Below, in pieces: positions 1 through 6,400 of a DNA stretch of 9,665 nucleotides; within the stretch, counting starts at the first letter, position 1; each line of letters starts with the position of its first letter. The notes beneath the pieces were generated by a model. That model was given only the letters and a program-made list of their open reading frames with translations. It had not been told where the DNA came from and searched no databases. The stretch comes from Candidatus Nomurabacteria bacterium RIFCSPHIGHO2_01_FULL_39_10 (lineage in GTDB: Bacteria > Patescibacteriota > Minisyncoccia > Phycocordibacterales > UBA9973): assembly GCA_001786805.1 (NCBI GenBank), contig MFTJ01000018.1:1-9665 (forward strand), written 5' to 3'. The position numbers and the translations under genes are program-made.

Positions 1-1651
1 AATGCTCAAATGCTAGGCCGTAATGTCCGATATTTTCTGTGGAATAAATCGCTTTTGCCATAGAGCGAATGACTGCTCTATGCACTGTGTCGCTCATGGT
101 ACTTTTGCTATCTTTCTGATTTTTTCCGGACAAACTTTCTAATAATTTATTTATTTCATGTGTTGGAATAATGCCGTTTACTAGAGACACTTTGTGCCCC
201 AAGCTTCGCAAAAAATACGCTAAGTCTTCCATTTTTTCTCTGCTTGGAAGATCGTGCACTCTATATATAGACACTGTTTCTTCTTTTTTTCTTGCCCCGC
301 CTTGGCGGTGGTCCTTTCCTTTTTTGGGAGATAACACTTCCGCCACTTTTTTGTTAGCCAAAAGCATGAATTCTTCAATCAATCTATTTGAATCACCACG
401 CTCTTTAGTTATTACTTTAAGTGGCACTCCAGCAGAGTCCAGCACAAATTTTACTTCTTCCTGATCAAGAGAGATGGCGCCGTTTTTGAATCTTTCTGTG
501 ATCAGGAGTTTGGCTAAATTATTTAAAACAGATAATTCTTTGTGTAGGGGAGTGCCGGCTTTTTTAATTGATTCTTCCGCTTCCTCATATGTAAATCTTT
601 TTTGTGAATGGATAACCGTGCGTCCGTACCATTCGCTCTTTACTCGCGCATGTTTGTCTACGACGAACACCGCGCTCATTGTCAGTCTGTCTTTGTTTGG
701 CACTAAACTGCATAAATCATTTGAAAGTATTTCTGGCAACATTGGGATTGTTCTGTCTACCAAATATACCGAAGTTCCGCGCTCTCGAGCCTCCTCGTCC
801 AGCCCGCTACCTACTTTTACATAATGCGATACATCGGCGATGTGAATGCCGATTTCGTAGAGTTCTTCTTTCTTACCCTCACCCCTTCGCCCCTCTCCAT
901 TTTTACTAAAATGGAGAGGGGTTGGGGAGAGGTCTGAAGCACCGATTTCCCGGAACGAAATAGCATCGTCAAAATCTTTAGCATCATAGGGATCTATAGT
1001 AAAAGTCAAAATTTTTCTGAAATCTCTACGTCCCACATAATCGCTTTCTTTTATTCCTTCTTTTTTTATTTTCTCCGCTTCTTCGTAAACTCGCTTTGGC
1101 AATTCAGAGTCAAATCCTTTTTCCATAGCAATAGAATGCATTTCCACATTGTTATCTCCCGGATTTCCTAAAATTTTTATTACTTTTCCTTCCGGCGCTT
1201 TGCGCGCGTCTATCCAAGAAGTTATTTCTACGAAAACTTTTTGCCCGGTCTTTGCGCCGTTCAAAGCTTTTTCTGGTATCAGAATATCTGTGTACATTTT
1301 AGTATCGTCAGGTTTAAGAAAAAGCACATTAGGTGTGAAGGACATTCCTCCACTCAGTGGAGGAATGTCCTTCACTTTCTCTTCTTCCAGCACTCCAGCA
1401 AAACGCATTTTTGCGCGAGTGATAATTTTTGTTACTTCGGCAGTCTGGCGAGTTTTTCCTTTTGGGTGCAAGAGAATCTCCACCGTGTCTTCATGCATGG
1501 CGGTATTCAAATGCTTTGCGTCAATTTCCGGATCCTGTCTGTCGTTTTTATTTGCCTTTTTATCTCCAACTGCTACATACCCTGTGCCTTTGGAAGAAAT
1601 AGAGATGACACCTTGCAGTTTATTTATATGTTTTTCTGCATAATTTTTCAT
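1..1651 (-). CDS. rnr: RNase R/RNase II-family 3'-5' exoribonuclease, N-terminal 550 codons (3' end beyond window)
   Basis: The protein is a processive, Mg-dependent 3'-to-5' exoribonuclease that degrades structured RNA in the cytoplasm. It starts at ATG 1651-1649 and reads without a stop to the left edge. It lacks the N-terminal helix-turn-helix of enterobacterial RNase R and begins with a cold-shock-like domain (about residues 12-62). A second one follows (about 82-145), with the typical IPEKALNGAKTGQKVFVEI and PEGKV..ILGNPGDN segments. The RNB domain opens with DPYDAKDFDDA. D220, D226, D228 and D229 match the spacing of the four metal-binding aspartates of E. coli RNase R (272, 278, 280, 281). 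IGIHIADVSHYV (about 267-278) and YRVHDLPSREKMEDL follow. The substrate-clamping RNB end and S1 domain are off-window. Three hairpin-encoded peptides interrupt it near residues 93-106, 240-259 and 447-454, all in frame and outside the catalytic motifs. It is divergent from rpsP. RNase R is preferred over RNase II because of the two cold-shock domains and motif wording. Confidence 0.93.
   Translation of the reverse strand, partial: MKNYAEKHINKLQGVISISSKGTGYVAVGDKKANKNDRQDPEIDAKHLNTAMHEDTVEILLHPKGKTRQTAEVTKIITRAKMRFAGVLEEEKVKDIPPLSGGMSFTPNVLFLKPDDTKMYTDILIPEKALNGAKTGQKVFVEITSWIDARKAPEGKVIKILGNPGDNNVEMHSIAMEKGFDSELPKRVYEEAEKIKKEGIKESDYVGRRDFRKILTFTIDPYDAKDFDDAISFREIGASDLSPTPLHFSKNGEGRRGEGKKEELYEIGIHIADVSHYVKVGSGLDEEARERGTSVYLVDRTIPMLPEILSNDLCSLVPNKDRLTMSAVFVVDKHARVKSEWYGRTVIHSQKRFTYEEAEESIKKAGTPLHKELSVLNNLAKLLITERFKNGAISLDQEEVKFVLDSAGVPLKVITKERGDSNRLIEEFMLLANKKVAEVLSPKKGKDHRQGGARKKEETVSIYRVHDLPSREKMEDLAYFLRSLGHKVSLVNGIIPTHEINKLLESLSGKNQKDSKSTMSDTVHRAVIRSMAKAIYSTENIGHYGLAFEH
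295..310. repeat. Small GC-rich hairpin insert in rnr (third insert)
   Basis: CCGCC (297-301) and GGCGG (304-308) pair around a TT loop, with one further C-G pair (295/310) beyond a mismatch. The GC-rich block stands out within an A/G-rich, low-complexity stretch of the rnr coding strand. It encodes part of a hydrophilic peptide (KKGKDHRQGGARKKEE, around residues 442-457). That peptide lies between the LIEEFMLLANKKVAE segment and YRVHD, a linker that is only a few residues long in the RNase R proteins I remember. Reading it as a mobile repeat is less certain than for the other two inserts because the palindrome is short. Confidence 0.4.
875..934. repeat. 60-bp palindromic repeat inserted in frame in rnr
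   Basis: A perfect 14-bp stem (890-903 with 908-921) closes a TACT loop. An imperfect outer stem (875-885 with 924-933) extends it. The strand is strongly asymmetric: C/T-rich on the left and G/A-rich on the right. The block is exactly 20 codons in rnr (D240-G259, read as DLSPTPLHFSKNGEGRRGEG). It falls between the DAKDFDDAISF metal-binding motif and the IGIHIADVSHYV strand, where ordinary RNase R has a short surface turn. From memory, similar ccctctcc-type palindromes are widespread small repeats in many bacterial genomes. I cannot verify copy number from this window. Confidence 0.8.
1335..1375. repeat. 41-bp perfect palindrome inserted in frame in rnr
   Basis: Two 20-nt arms (1335-1354 and 1356-1375) are exact reverse complements around a single central C at 1355, so the RNA or cruciform would be an uninterrupted hairpin. 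With one flanking base it accounts for 14 codons (V93-T106, read as VKDIPPLSGGMSFT) inside the second cold-shock domain. It sits between GVLEEEK and NVLFLKPDD, where the family normally has a short loop. The frame is kept on both sides. A 20-bp perfect inverted repeat is far beyond chance in coding sequence and suggests insertion of a small non-autonomous repeat. Confidence 0.88.
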
Positions 1652-1658
1652 CGTTTCT

Positions 1659-1687
1659 AATATACCATGTGTTTGCCTTTTTTATAA
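1659..1687 (-). promoter_or_regulatory. Predicted rnr promoter with extended -10, leaderless type
   Basis: On the minus strand an extended -10 element TGGTATATT occupies 1667-1659. Its hexamer TATATT is 17 bp from a weak -35 TTATAA (1687-1682). Only 7 nt separate the hexamer from the ATG at 1651, so transcription would begin at or next to the start codon. No Shine-Dalgarno sequence is present, which agrees with a leaderless message. It overlaps the rpsP promoter on the other strand. Confidence 0.5.
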
Positions 1688-1700
1688 ATTATGTTAAGCT
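1673..1700 (+). promoter_or_regulatory. Predicted rpsP promoter with extended -10, leaderless type
   Basis: TTGCCT (1673-1678) and TAAGCT (1695-1700) are spaced by 16 bp, and TGT just before the -10 (1692-1694) makes an extended -10. The hexamer ends 6 nt before the rpsP ATG at 1707, so the transcript probably starts at the A of ATG. There is no purine-rich ribosome binding site upstream. The element interlocks with the divergent rnr promoter in the same 55 bp. Confidence 0.5.
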
Positions 1701-1706
1701 ACATGG

Positions 1707-2018
1707 ATGTTAAAAATAAGACTACAGAGAATAGGCAGAAAAAACGACCCGGCATTTCGCGTGGTTTTGACTGATTCGAAAAACAGTACCAAGAGCGGAA
1801 AATTTTTAGAGTTGCTCGGCACTTACAATCCAAAGGCGGGGGAGAAAGTTTTAATTGCTGAAAGAATAAAATACTGGATGTCGCAAGGCGCAAAGGCTTC
1901 CGACACTATGCACAACTTTTTAGTGCAGGATAAAATAATAGAAGGCAAGAAAATTAATGTATTGCCGAAGAAAAAGCCCACCCAAAAGAGAAAGGAATTA
2001 AAGGCGGCGAAGAAATAG
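1707..2018 (+). CDS. rpsP: Small ribosomal subunit protein bS16
   Basis: bS16 binds 16S rRNA early in 30S subunit assembly. The 103-aa product begins with the family signature MLKIRLQRIGRKNDPAFRVVLTDSKN. It continues with GKFLELLGTYNP (about residues 31-42), then the ERIKYWMSQGAKASDTMHNFL helix, so the whole conserved fold is present. The C-terminus carries a lysine-rich extension (KKKPTQKRKELKAAKK) that makes it somewhat longer than the roughly 80-90 aa typical of the family. The ATG at 1707 is chosen because the family starts at this methionine and an extended -10 lies 6 nt upstream. It heads the usual rpsP cluster, but the next gene has its own promoter 2-30 bp after the rpsP stop. No terminator is evident after it, so read-through is possible. 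Confidence 0.97.
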   Translation: MLKIRLQRIGRKNDPAFRVVLTDSKNSTKSGKFLELLGTYNPKAGEKVLIAERIKYWMSQGAKASDTMHNFLVQDKIIEGKKINVLPKKKPTQKRKELKAAKK

Positions 2019-2020
2019 AT

Positions 2021-2050
2021 TTGCTTATGTTTCTAAGTTTTTGATATAAT
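2021..2050 (+). promoter_or_regulatory. Predicted promoter for the KH gene and trmD
   Basis: A consensus TATAAT (2045-2050) is preceded by TGA (2042-2044), forming an extended -10. TTGCTT (2021-2026) lies 18 bp upstream, starting 3 nt after the rpsP stop codon. Transcription would begin near 2057 and give a roughly 60-nt leader before the KH start at 2116. The leader has only a weak 4-bp GCAG/CTGC pairing (2058-2061 with 2078-2081). Confidence 0.65.
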
Positions 2051-2115
2051 TCAATTAGCAGTCAGTTTGTCGGAACGCTGCGCGATTAAAAAGATTAATA
2101 AAGTTTTAAAATAAT

Positions 2116-2472
2116 ATGCAAGACGCAGACAAGGTATTTTTGGAATATGTAGTAAAGGCTCTAGTGGATAATCCGAATGATGTGAAGATTGATAGGACAG
2201 TAGACGAGATGGGTGTGCTGATTTCTCTCTCGGTAAATCCTGCCGATATGGGCAAGATTATCGGAAGAATGGGAAACACCGCCAAGGCAATTCGCACGCT
2301 TTTGCGAATCATCGGTATGAAGAATAACGCTCGCGTGAATTTGAAAATTAACGAGCCGGAAGGAAGCACAAGACCAGAGCGACCAATGGGCTCTACTGGA
2401 GGCGGTTTGGGTGCCGCTCCAAGCTCGCTCAAGACAGTTGATCAGGCAATGGAAGATTTGAAAGGAATCTAG
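2116..2472 (+). CDS. khpA: KhpA-like KH-domain RNA-binding protein
   Basis: This is a small cytoplasmic RNA-binding protein of the KhpA/YlqC family. In Firmicutes, family members pair with KhpB and affect translation and cell-division mRNAs. The 118-aa protein starts with the family-typical FLEYVVKALVDNPNDVKID and has the KH core ADMGKIIGRMGNTAKAIRTLLRI. The GxxG nucleic-acid loop is G50-R51-M52-G53. KhpA proteins are usually about 75-80 aa. Here a low-complexity Gly/Pro/Ser-rich tail (about residues 80-105) and a short acidic-amphipathic end (TVDQAMEDLKGI) extend it. There is no Shine-Dalgarno sequence before the ATG (upstream is AAAATAAT). The gene sits between rpsP and trmD as in many bacteria, and its TAG stop shares one base with the trmD GTG start. 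The family assignment is firm; the partner and targets are unknown here. Confidence 0.93.
   Translation: MQDADKVFLEYVVKALVDNPNDVKIDRTVDEMGVLISLSVNPADMGKIIGRMGNTAKAIRTLLRIIGMKNNARVNLKINEPEGSTRPERPMGSTGGGLGAAPSSLKTVDQAMEDLKGI
2461..2466 (+). promoter_or_regulatory. Shine-Dalgarno site of trmD, inside the KH gene end
   Basis: AAAGGA lies 5 nt before the GTG at 2472. It supports this non-AUG start, which overlaps the preceding TAG stop by one base and suggests translational coupling. It is the only well-placed Shine-Dalgarno sequence among the gene starts in this window. Confidence 0.65.
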
Positions 2473-3131
2473 TGCGTTTTCATATCATCACAATTTTCCC
2501 CGAGATGTTTGACTCTTATTTAAAAGAGTCTGTTCTCGGGCGGGCGATAGGGAACAAGCGAATTACCGTAAAATTTTATAATCCTCGGGATTTTATCAAA
2601 GCGCCCAAAAATAATTACAAACCGGTAGATGATAAACCGTACGGAGGAGGTCCCGGAATGGTGATGAAAGCCGAACCCATCTTGAAGGCAATAGAAAAAG
2701 TTATAAAAAGTATTTCAAAAATTAAAAATCAAAAATTAAAAATTATTCTTTTTTCCACCTCCGGCAAAAAATTCGACACAGCTTACGCAAAAACATCTGC
2801 AAAAAAATACACGGATATAATTTTGATTTCCGGCCGATATGAAGGCATAGATGCAAGGGTGCAAAAGATTCTGAAGACAGAAGAGATATCAGTGGGGGAT
2901 TATGTGCTTACTGGCGGAGAGCTTCCAGCGATGGTTTTAATAGATTCAATTTCGAGACAGATTCCTGGCGTTTTGGGTAAATACGAATCGCTCGAAGAAG
3001 AGAGAGTCTCGAGTAGTGAAGTTTACACTCGTCCAGAAGTTTTACGTTATAAAAATAAAAATTACAAAGTTCCAAAAATTCTTCTATCTGGTAATCACAA
3101 AAAAATAGATGAGTGGAAACAGAGAAAATAG
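2472..3131 (+). CDS. trmD: tRNA (guanine-37-N1)-methyltransferase
   Basis: TrmD transfers a methyl group from S-adenosylmethionine to N1 of G37 next to the tRNA anticodon, preventing +1 frameshifting. The 219-aa protein has the SPOUT trefoil-knot motifs in order: FHIITIFPEMFDSY at the N-terminus, DDKPYGGGPGMVM (54-64), SGRYEGIDARV, SVGDYVLTGGELPAMVLID, SRQIPGVLG with R162 at the E. coli R154 position, YTRPEVL and LLSGNHKKIDEW. The start is GTG, supported by AAAGGA 5 nt upstream and by the family N-terminus. Oddities: the E. coli catalytic D169 position is E177, the following loop is about 4 residues short, and the protein ends after GNHKKIDEWKQRK. It therefore lacks the C-terminal helical domain of about 40 residues seen in E. 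coli TrmD (255 aa). A 28-bp direct repeat encodes part of the segment before the knot. rimM, usually just upstream, is absent. Confidence 0.95.
   Translation: MRFHIITIFPEMFDSYLKESVLGRAIGNKRITVKFYNPRDFIKAPKNNYKPVDDKPYGGGPGMVMKAEPILKAIEKVIKSISKIKNQKLKIILFSTSGKKFDTAYAKTSAKKYTDIILISGRYEGIDARVQKILKTEEISVGDYVLTGGELPAMVLIDSISRQIPGVLGKYESLEEERVSSSEVYTRPEVLRYKNKNYKVPKILLSGNHKKIDEWKQRK
2716..2743 (+). repeat. Two tandem copies of a 14-nt AT-rich repeat in trmD
   Basis: The unit CAAAAATTAAAAAT occurs twice without a gap (2716-2729 and 2730-2743). Because 14 is not a multiple of three, the copies are read in different frames, giving SKIKN then QKLKI. It falls where this TrmD is 4 residues longer than E. 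coli TrmD, in the linker before the strand KIILFS. From memory, runs of this unit are common in CPR genomes; copy number cannot be checked here. Confidence 0.75.
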
Positions 3132-3174
3132 AATTTACCTAATTCTAACGGTCGCAAAAGTTAGGTAATTTTCT
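3132..3174 (+). terminator. Probable intrinsic terminator after trmD
   Basis: TTACCTAA (3135-3142) pairs with TTAGGTAA (3161-3168). A U-G and a U-A pair extend the stem inward, and a T-rich tail (TTTTCTTT, 3169-3176) follows directly. The stem is AT-rich and the loop is long (about 14 nt). An alternative CTAAC/GTTAG pairing (3145-3149 with 3160-3164) competes with it, so efficiency is uncertain. Its position right after the trmD stop and before the rpoB promoters fits a terminator. Confidence 0.5.
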
Positions 3175-3191
3175 TTATCCCCAACTCAAAT

Positions 3192-3220
3192 TTGACAAAA
3201 AAAAGGAAATAGAGTAGTGT
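3192..3220 (+). promoter_or_regulatory. Predicted distal rpoB promoter (P1)
   Basis: A perfect -35 TTGACA (3192-3197) is 17 bp from TAGTGT (3215-3220), which keeps the key first, second and last bases of the -10. The expected start near 3227 gives an rpoB leader of about 180 nt. It lies just after the trmD terminator candidate, so rpoBC would form an independent transcription unit. Confidence 0.6.
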
Positions 3221-3238
3221 CAGATTTAGATTCATTGA

Positions 3239-3268
3239 TTGAGTATTGGCTGGAATCCTGTGTATAAA
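3239..3268 (+). promoter_or_regulatory. Predicted proximal rpoB promoter (P2)
   Basis: TTGAGT (3239-3244) and TATAAA (3263-3268) are spaced by 18 bp, with the start expected near 3275 and a leader of about 130 nt. It has the better -10 of the two rpoB candidates and a weaker -35. Which one is used cannot be decided from sequence. Confidence 0.45.
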
Positions 3269-3321
3269 AGGTTATTATTACTAGGGTTTTGACTTAATCA
3301 TCTAAATAAACAAGAAGACTT

Positions 3322-3381
3322 AAGAGAAGCTAGAGAAAAGCATTTTTCGTGTGTTTTTCCCTGTAGTCTCTTTTGTTTTTT
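3322..3381 (+). promoter_or_regulatory. Possible attenuator hairpin in the rpoB leader
   Basis: AAGAGA (3322-3327) pairs with TCTCTT (3367-3372). CTA (3330-3332) pairs with TAG (3364-3366) across a small bulge. GAAAA (3335-3339) can pair with TTTTC either locally (3344-3348) or distally (3355-3359). A U-rich run (TTTTGTTTTTT, 3371-3381) follows, so the arrangement resembles a terminator 25 nt before the rpoB ATG. The stem is AT-rich and interrupted, so this is a candidate only. The rest of the 3132-3406 gap contains no coding sequence that I can support. Confidence 0.3.
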
Positions 3382-3406
3382 ACGCTCTATTTGGAAAAAA
3401 TAAAAT

Positions 3407-6400
3407 ATGCATACAATAGCCAAGCGTCCGAAGAAGTATTTTAGTAGATATAAAAAACCTTTGGCGCCGTTTCCGAACTTGATTGAAGCTCAGGTTAAAA
3501 GTTTCAAGTGGCTGGTGGAGCAGGGCATCGGGGAAGTTTTTAAGGAATTTTCTCCAATTGCGGATTATTCCGGAAAAAAGTTTCAGCTTGAGTTCACCTC
3601 TTTTTCTCTTGGTGAATCCAAGACAGATGAAAATAATTCTAAAATAAACAAACTCTCTTACCAAGGGCTTCTGAAAGCGCGGGTAAAATTGACGAATAAA
3701 ATTTTGGGTACAGTAAAAGAACAGGAGATTTTCATGTCGGAATTCCCACTGATGACCACTCACGGTACATTTATCATCAACGGCGTAGAGCGCGTTATCG
3801 TGCCACAGCTCGCCCGCAGTTTCGGCGTTTTCTTTACAGAATCTGAAAGCAAGGGCAACAGATATTTTGGCGCGAAAATTATTCCGGCTCGCGGAGTTTG
3901 GATTGAAATAGAATCGGAAGCGGACGGAGCTATTTACATAAGAATAGACAAAAAAAGAAAATTTCCTGCCACAGCCTTGCTCCGGGCTATGGGTTATGAG
4001 ACAAACGAGTCTATTTTAAAGGCTTTTTCCGGGAAAGGCGCTATTTTTGAAGAAACAATAAAAACATGCCTTTCCAAAGACGGAGTCAAGAGTTTGAATG
4101 ATTCTTACATTGAAATTTACAAACGCTTGCGAGATGGCGATATGGCTACAGCCGAAAATGCCAAGGAATTTATAAATTCTTTATTTACCGCGGAGAGATA
4201 CGATCTTTCTCCGGTCGGAAGATTCAGATTTAATCAAAGGTTTGGCAATCCGATGGATGAAGCGACTCTTGCCCGCCGAACTATTTCCAAAGAAGATTTG
4301 GTTATGGTGATTGCGCATATTATTACCTTGAATAGCACTCTGGATGCCAAGAGCGATGACATAGACCACCTGGGTCAGAGGCGCGTGCGATTTGTCGGCG
4401 AAATTCTCCAGCAGAAAATCCGCACAGGCATGATGCAAATCAAGAGAAACATTCAAGATAGAATGTCTATTATTGATGTTGATACAGCTATGCCCATAGC
4501 TATCATTAATCAAAGACCGCTTCAGGCCCGCATCAAAGAATTTTTCACTACCAACCAGCTTTCGCAATTTATGGCGCAGGAAAATGTGCTTTACGAAATA
4601 GAGCATCTGCGCACCCTCTCCGCGCTCGGACCGGGCGGGCTTACCCGCGAACGCGCGGGCTTGGAAGTGCGCGATGTGCATCCTTCTCACTACGGCAGAG
4701 TTTGTCCGATTCATACTCCTGAAGGTCCGAACATTGGTCTTATTTTACACCTTGCCACTTATGCAAAAATAAACGAATTTGGAATTATTGAAACTCCTTA
4801 TGTCAAAGTTTCCAAAGGGAAAATTACTGGCGAAATAGTTTACTTAAATGCGCTGGAAGAAGAAAAATATAACATTGCGCACGCCGCCACTCCTTATGAT
4901 GAGAATGGAAAAATAACCGAAGAGAGGGTTGAGGCTAGAGTCAAGACAGAACCCGGAGCTATTTCCCGCGAAGAGGTTGATTTTATAGACGTCTCTCCTA
5001 ATCAAGCTTTTTCTATCGCGACTTCCATGATTCCATTCTTGGAGCACAACAATGCCAACCGCGCGCTGATGGGAAGCAACATGCAAAAGCAGGCGGTGCC
5101 TTGCGTGCTCCCTGAAGCTCCGTTGGTTGCTACCGGTGTTGAAGAACTGGCATCGCGCGATTCCGGCAGGCTGGTGATAGCGTCTGAAGACGGTGTTGTC
5201 TCTTATTTGGATGCCAAAAAAATAGTTGTTGCAGGAAAAAAGGAAAAGATTTACCCTCTCATAAATTTTATGAGAAATAATAACTTTGCTGTATTTCACC
5301 AGCGTCCTTTGGTGAATATGGGTGATAAAGTAAAAAAAGGCGATGTCCTGGCGGATACCAGCAGTACTGTCGGCGGGCAAATTTCTTTGGGTCAGAATAT
5401 TTTCGTGGCTTTTTTGTCTTGGTCCGGCTCAACTTACGAAGACGCGATAATAGTTTCGGAACGCTTAGTGAAGAAAAGTAAATTTACCAGCGTTTACGTA
5501 GAAGAATTTACTTGCGTGGTTCGCGACACAAAATTAGGACCTGAAATAACTACCCGCGATATTCCGAATGTCGGCGAACTCAAGCTCAAGGACTTGGATG
5601 AAGACGGCGTTGTCCGCATCGGGGCGGAAGTCAGGGAAAATGATATTTTAGTCGGCAAAATTACTCCGAAAGGCGAAACGGAACTCACTCCGGAGGAGAG
5701 GCTCTTGCGTTCTATCTTTGCCGAAAAGGCTCGCGATGTGAAAGATACTTCTCTGCGTGTAGAACACGGAAAGCGCGGACGCATCATTGGCGTAAAAATT
5801 TTTTCCCGTGATTTAGGTCATACACTGGAAGCGGGAATCATCAAGAAAATTGTAATTGAAGTCGCGCAAATCAGAAATATTTCTGTCGGAGACAAGCTTT
5901 CCGGACGACATGGAAACAAAGGAGTTATTTCTACAATTTTGCCGGAAGAAGATATGCCTTACACCGCGGACGGCACGCCGATTGATATCATACTCTCGCC
6001 GCTCGGTGTTCCTTCCCGCATGAATTTGGGACAAATTTTGGAAATACATCTTGGTATGGCGGCAAATAGTCTTGGGTATCAGGCGGTTGTTCCTCCATTC
6101 TTAGGCGCAAAGCATGAAGAAATCAGTCAGGAATTAGTCAAAGCTGGACTTCCTGCAAATGGAAAATTAAAACTTTTTGACGGACGCACCGGAGAAGCTT
6201 TCAAACAAGACGTGGCTGTCGGTTATATGTATATGCTCAAACTTCACCACATGGTGGAAGACAAGATTCACATGCGTTCTGTTGGTCCTTACTCGCTTAT
6301 TACTCAACAGCCTCTTGGCGGAAAGGCTCAAGGCGGAGGACAGAGATTCGGAGAAATGGAAGTCTGGGCGCTTGAAGGATACGGCGCGGCTTACACTTTG

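Noticed and set aside
875..1375. CRISPR array or frameshifted pseudogene in the nuclease region
   Set aside because: The two palindromes differ in sequence and are not regularly spaced, and the reading frame continues through both with conserved motifs on each side.
171..1660. Several rightward open frames (for example 171-464, 474-824, 1149-1643) opposite the nuclease gene
   Set aside because: They give no recognisable protein, while the minus strand of the same stretch encodes a continuous RNase R with all expected motifs. They are antisense shadows.
3289..3294. TTGACT as a third rpoB -35 box
   Set aside because: No -10-like hexamer lies 16-18 bp downstream (the sequence there is AAGAAG).
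5257..5275. Perfect 9-bp-arm palindrome (TCTCATAAA/TTTATGAGA) inside rpoB
   Set aside because: It encodes an ordinary stretch (PLINFMRNN) without an apparent length gain and is short and AT-rich. Chance is a sufficient explanation, unlike the rnr palindromes.
3380..5380. Leftward open frames such as 3380-3763, 4181-4714 and 4844-5380
   Set aside because: They lie entirely or mainly antisense to rpoB, whose frame is unambiguous, and have no recognisable domain or upstream signals.
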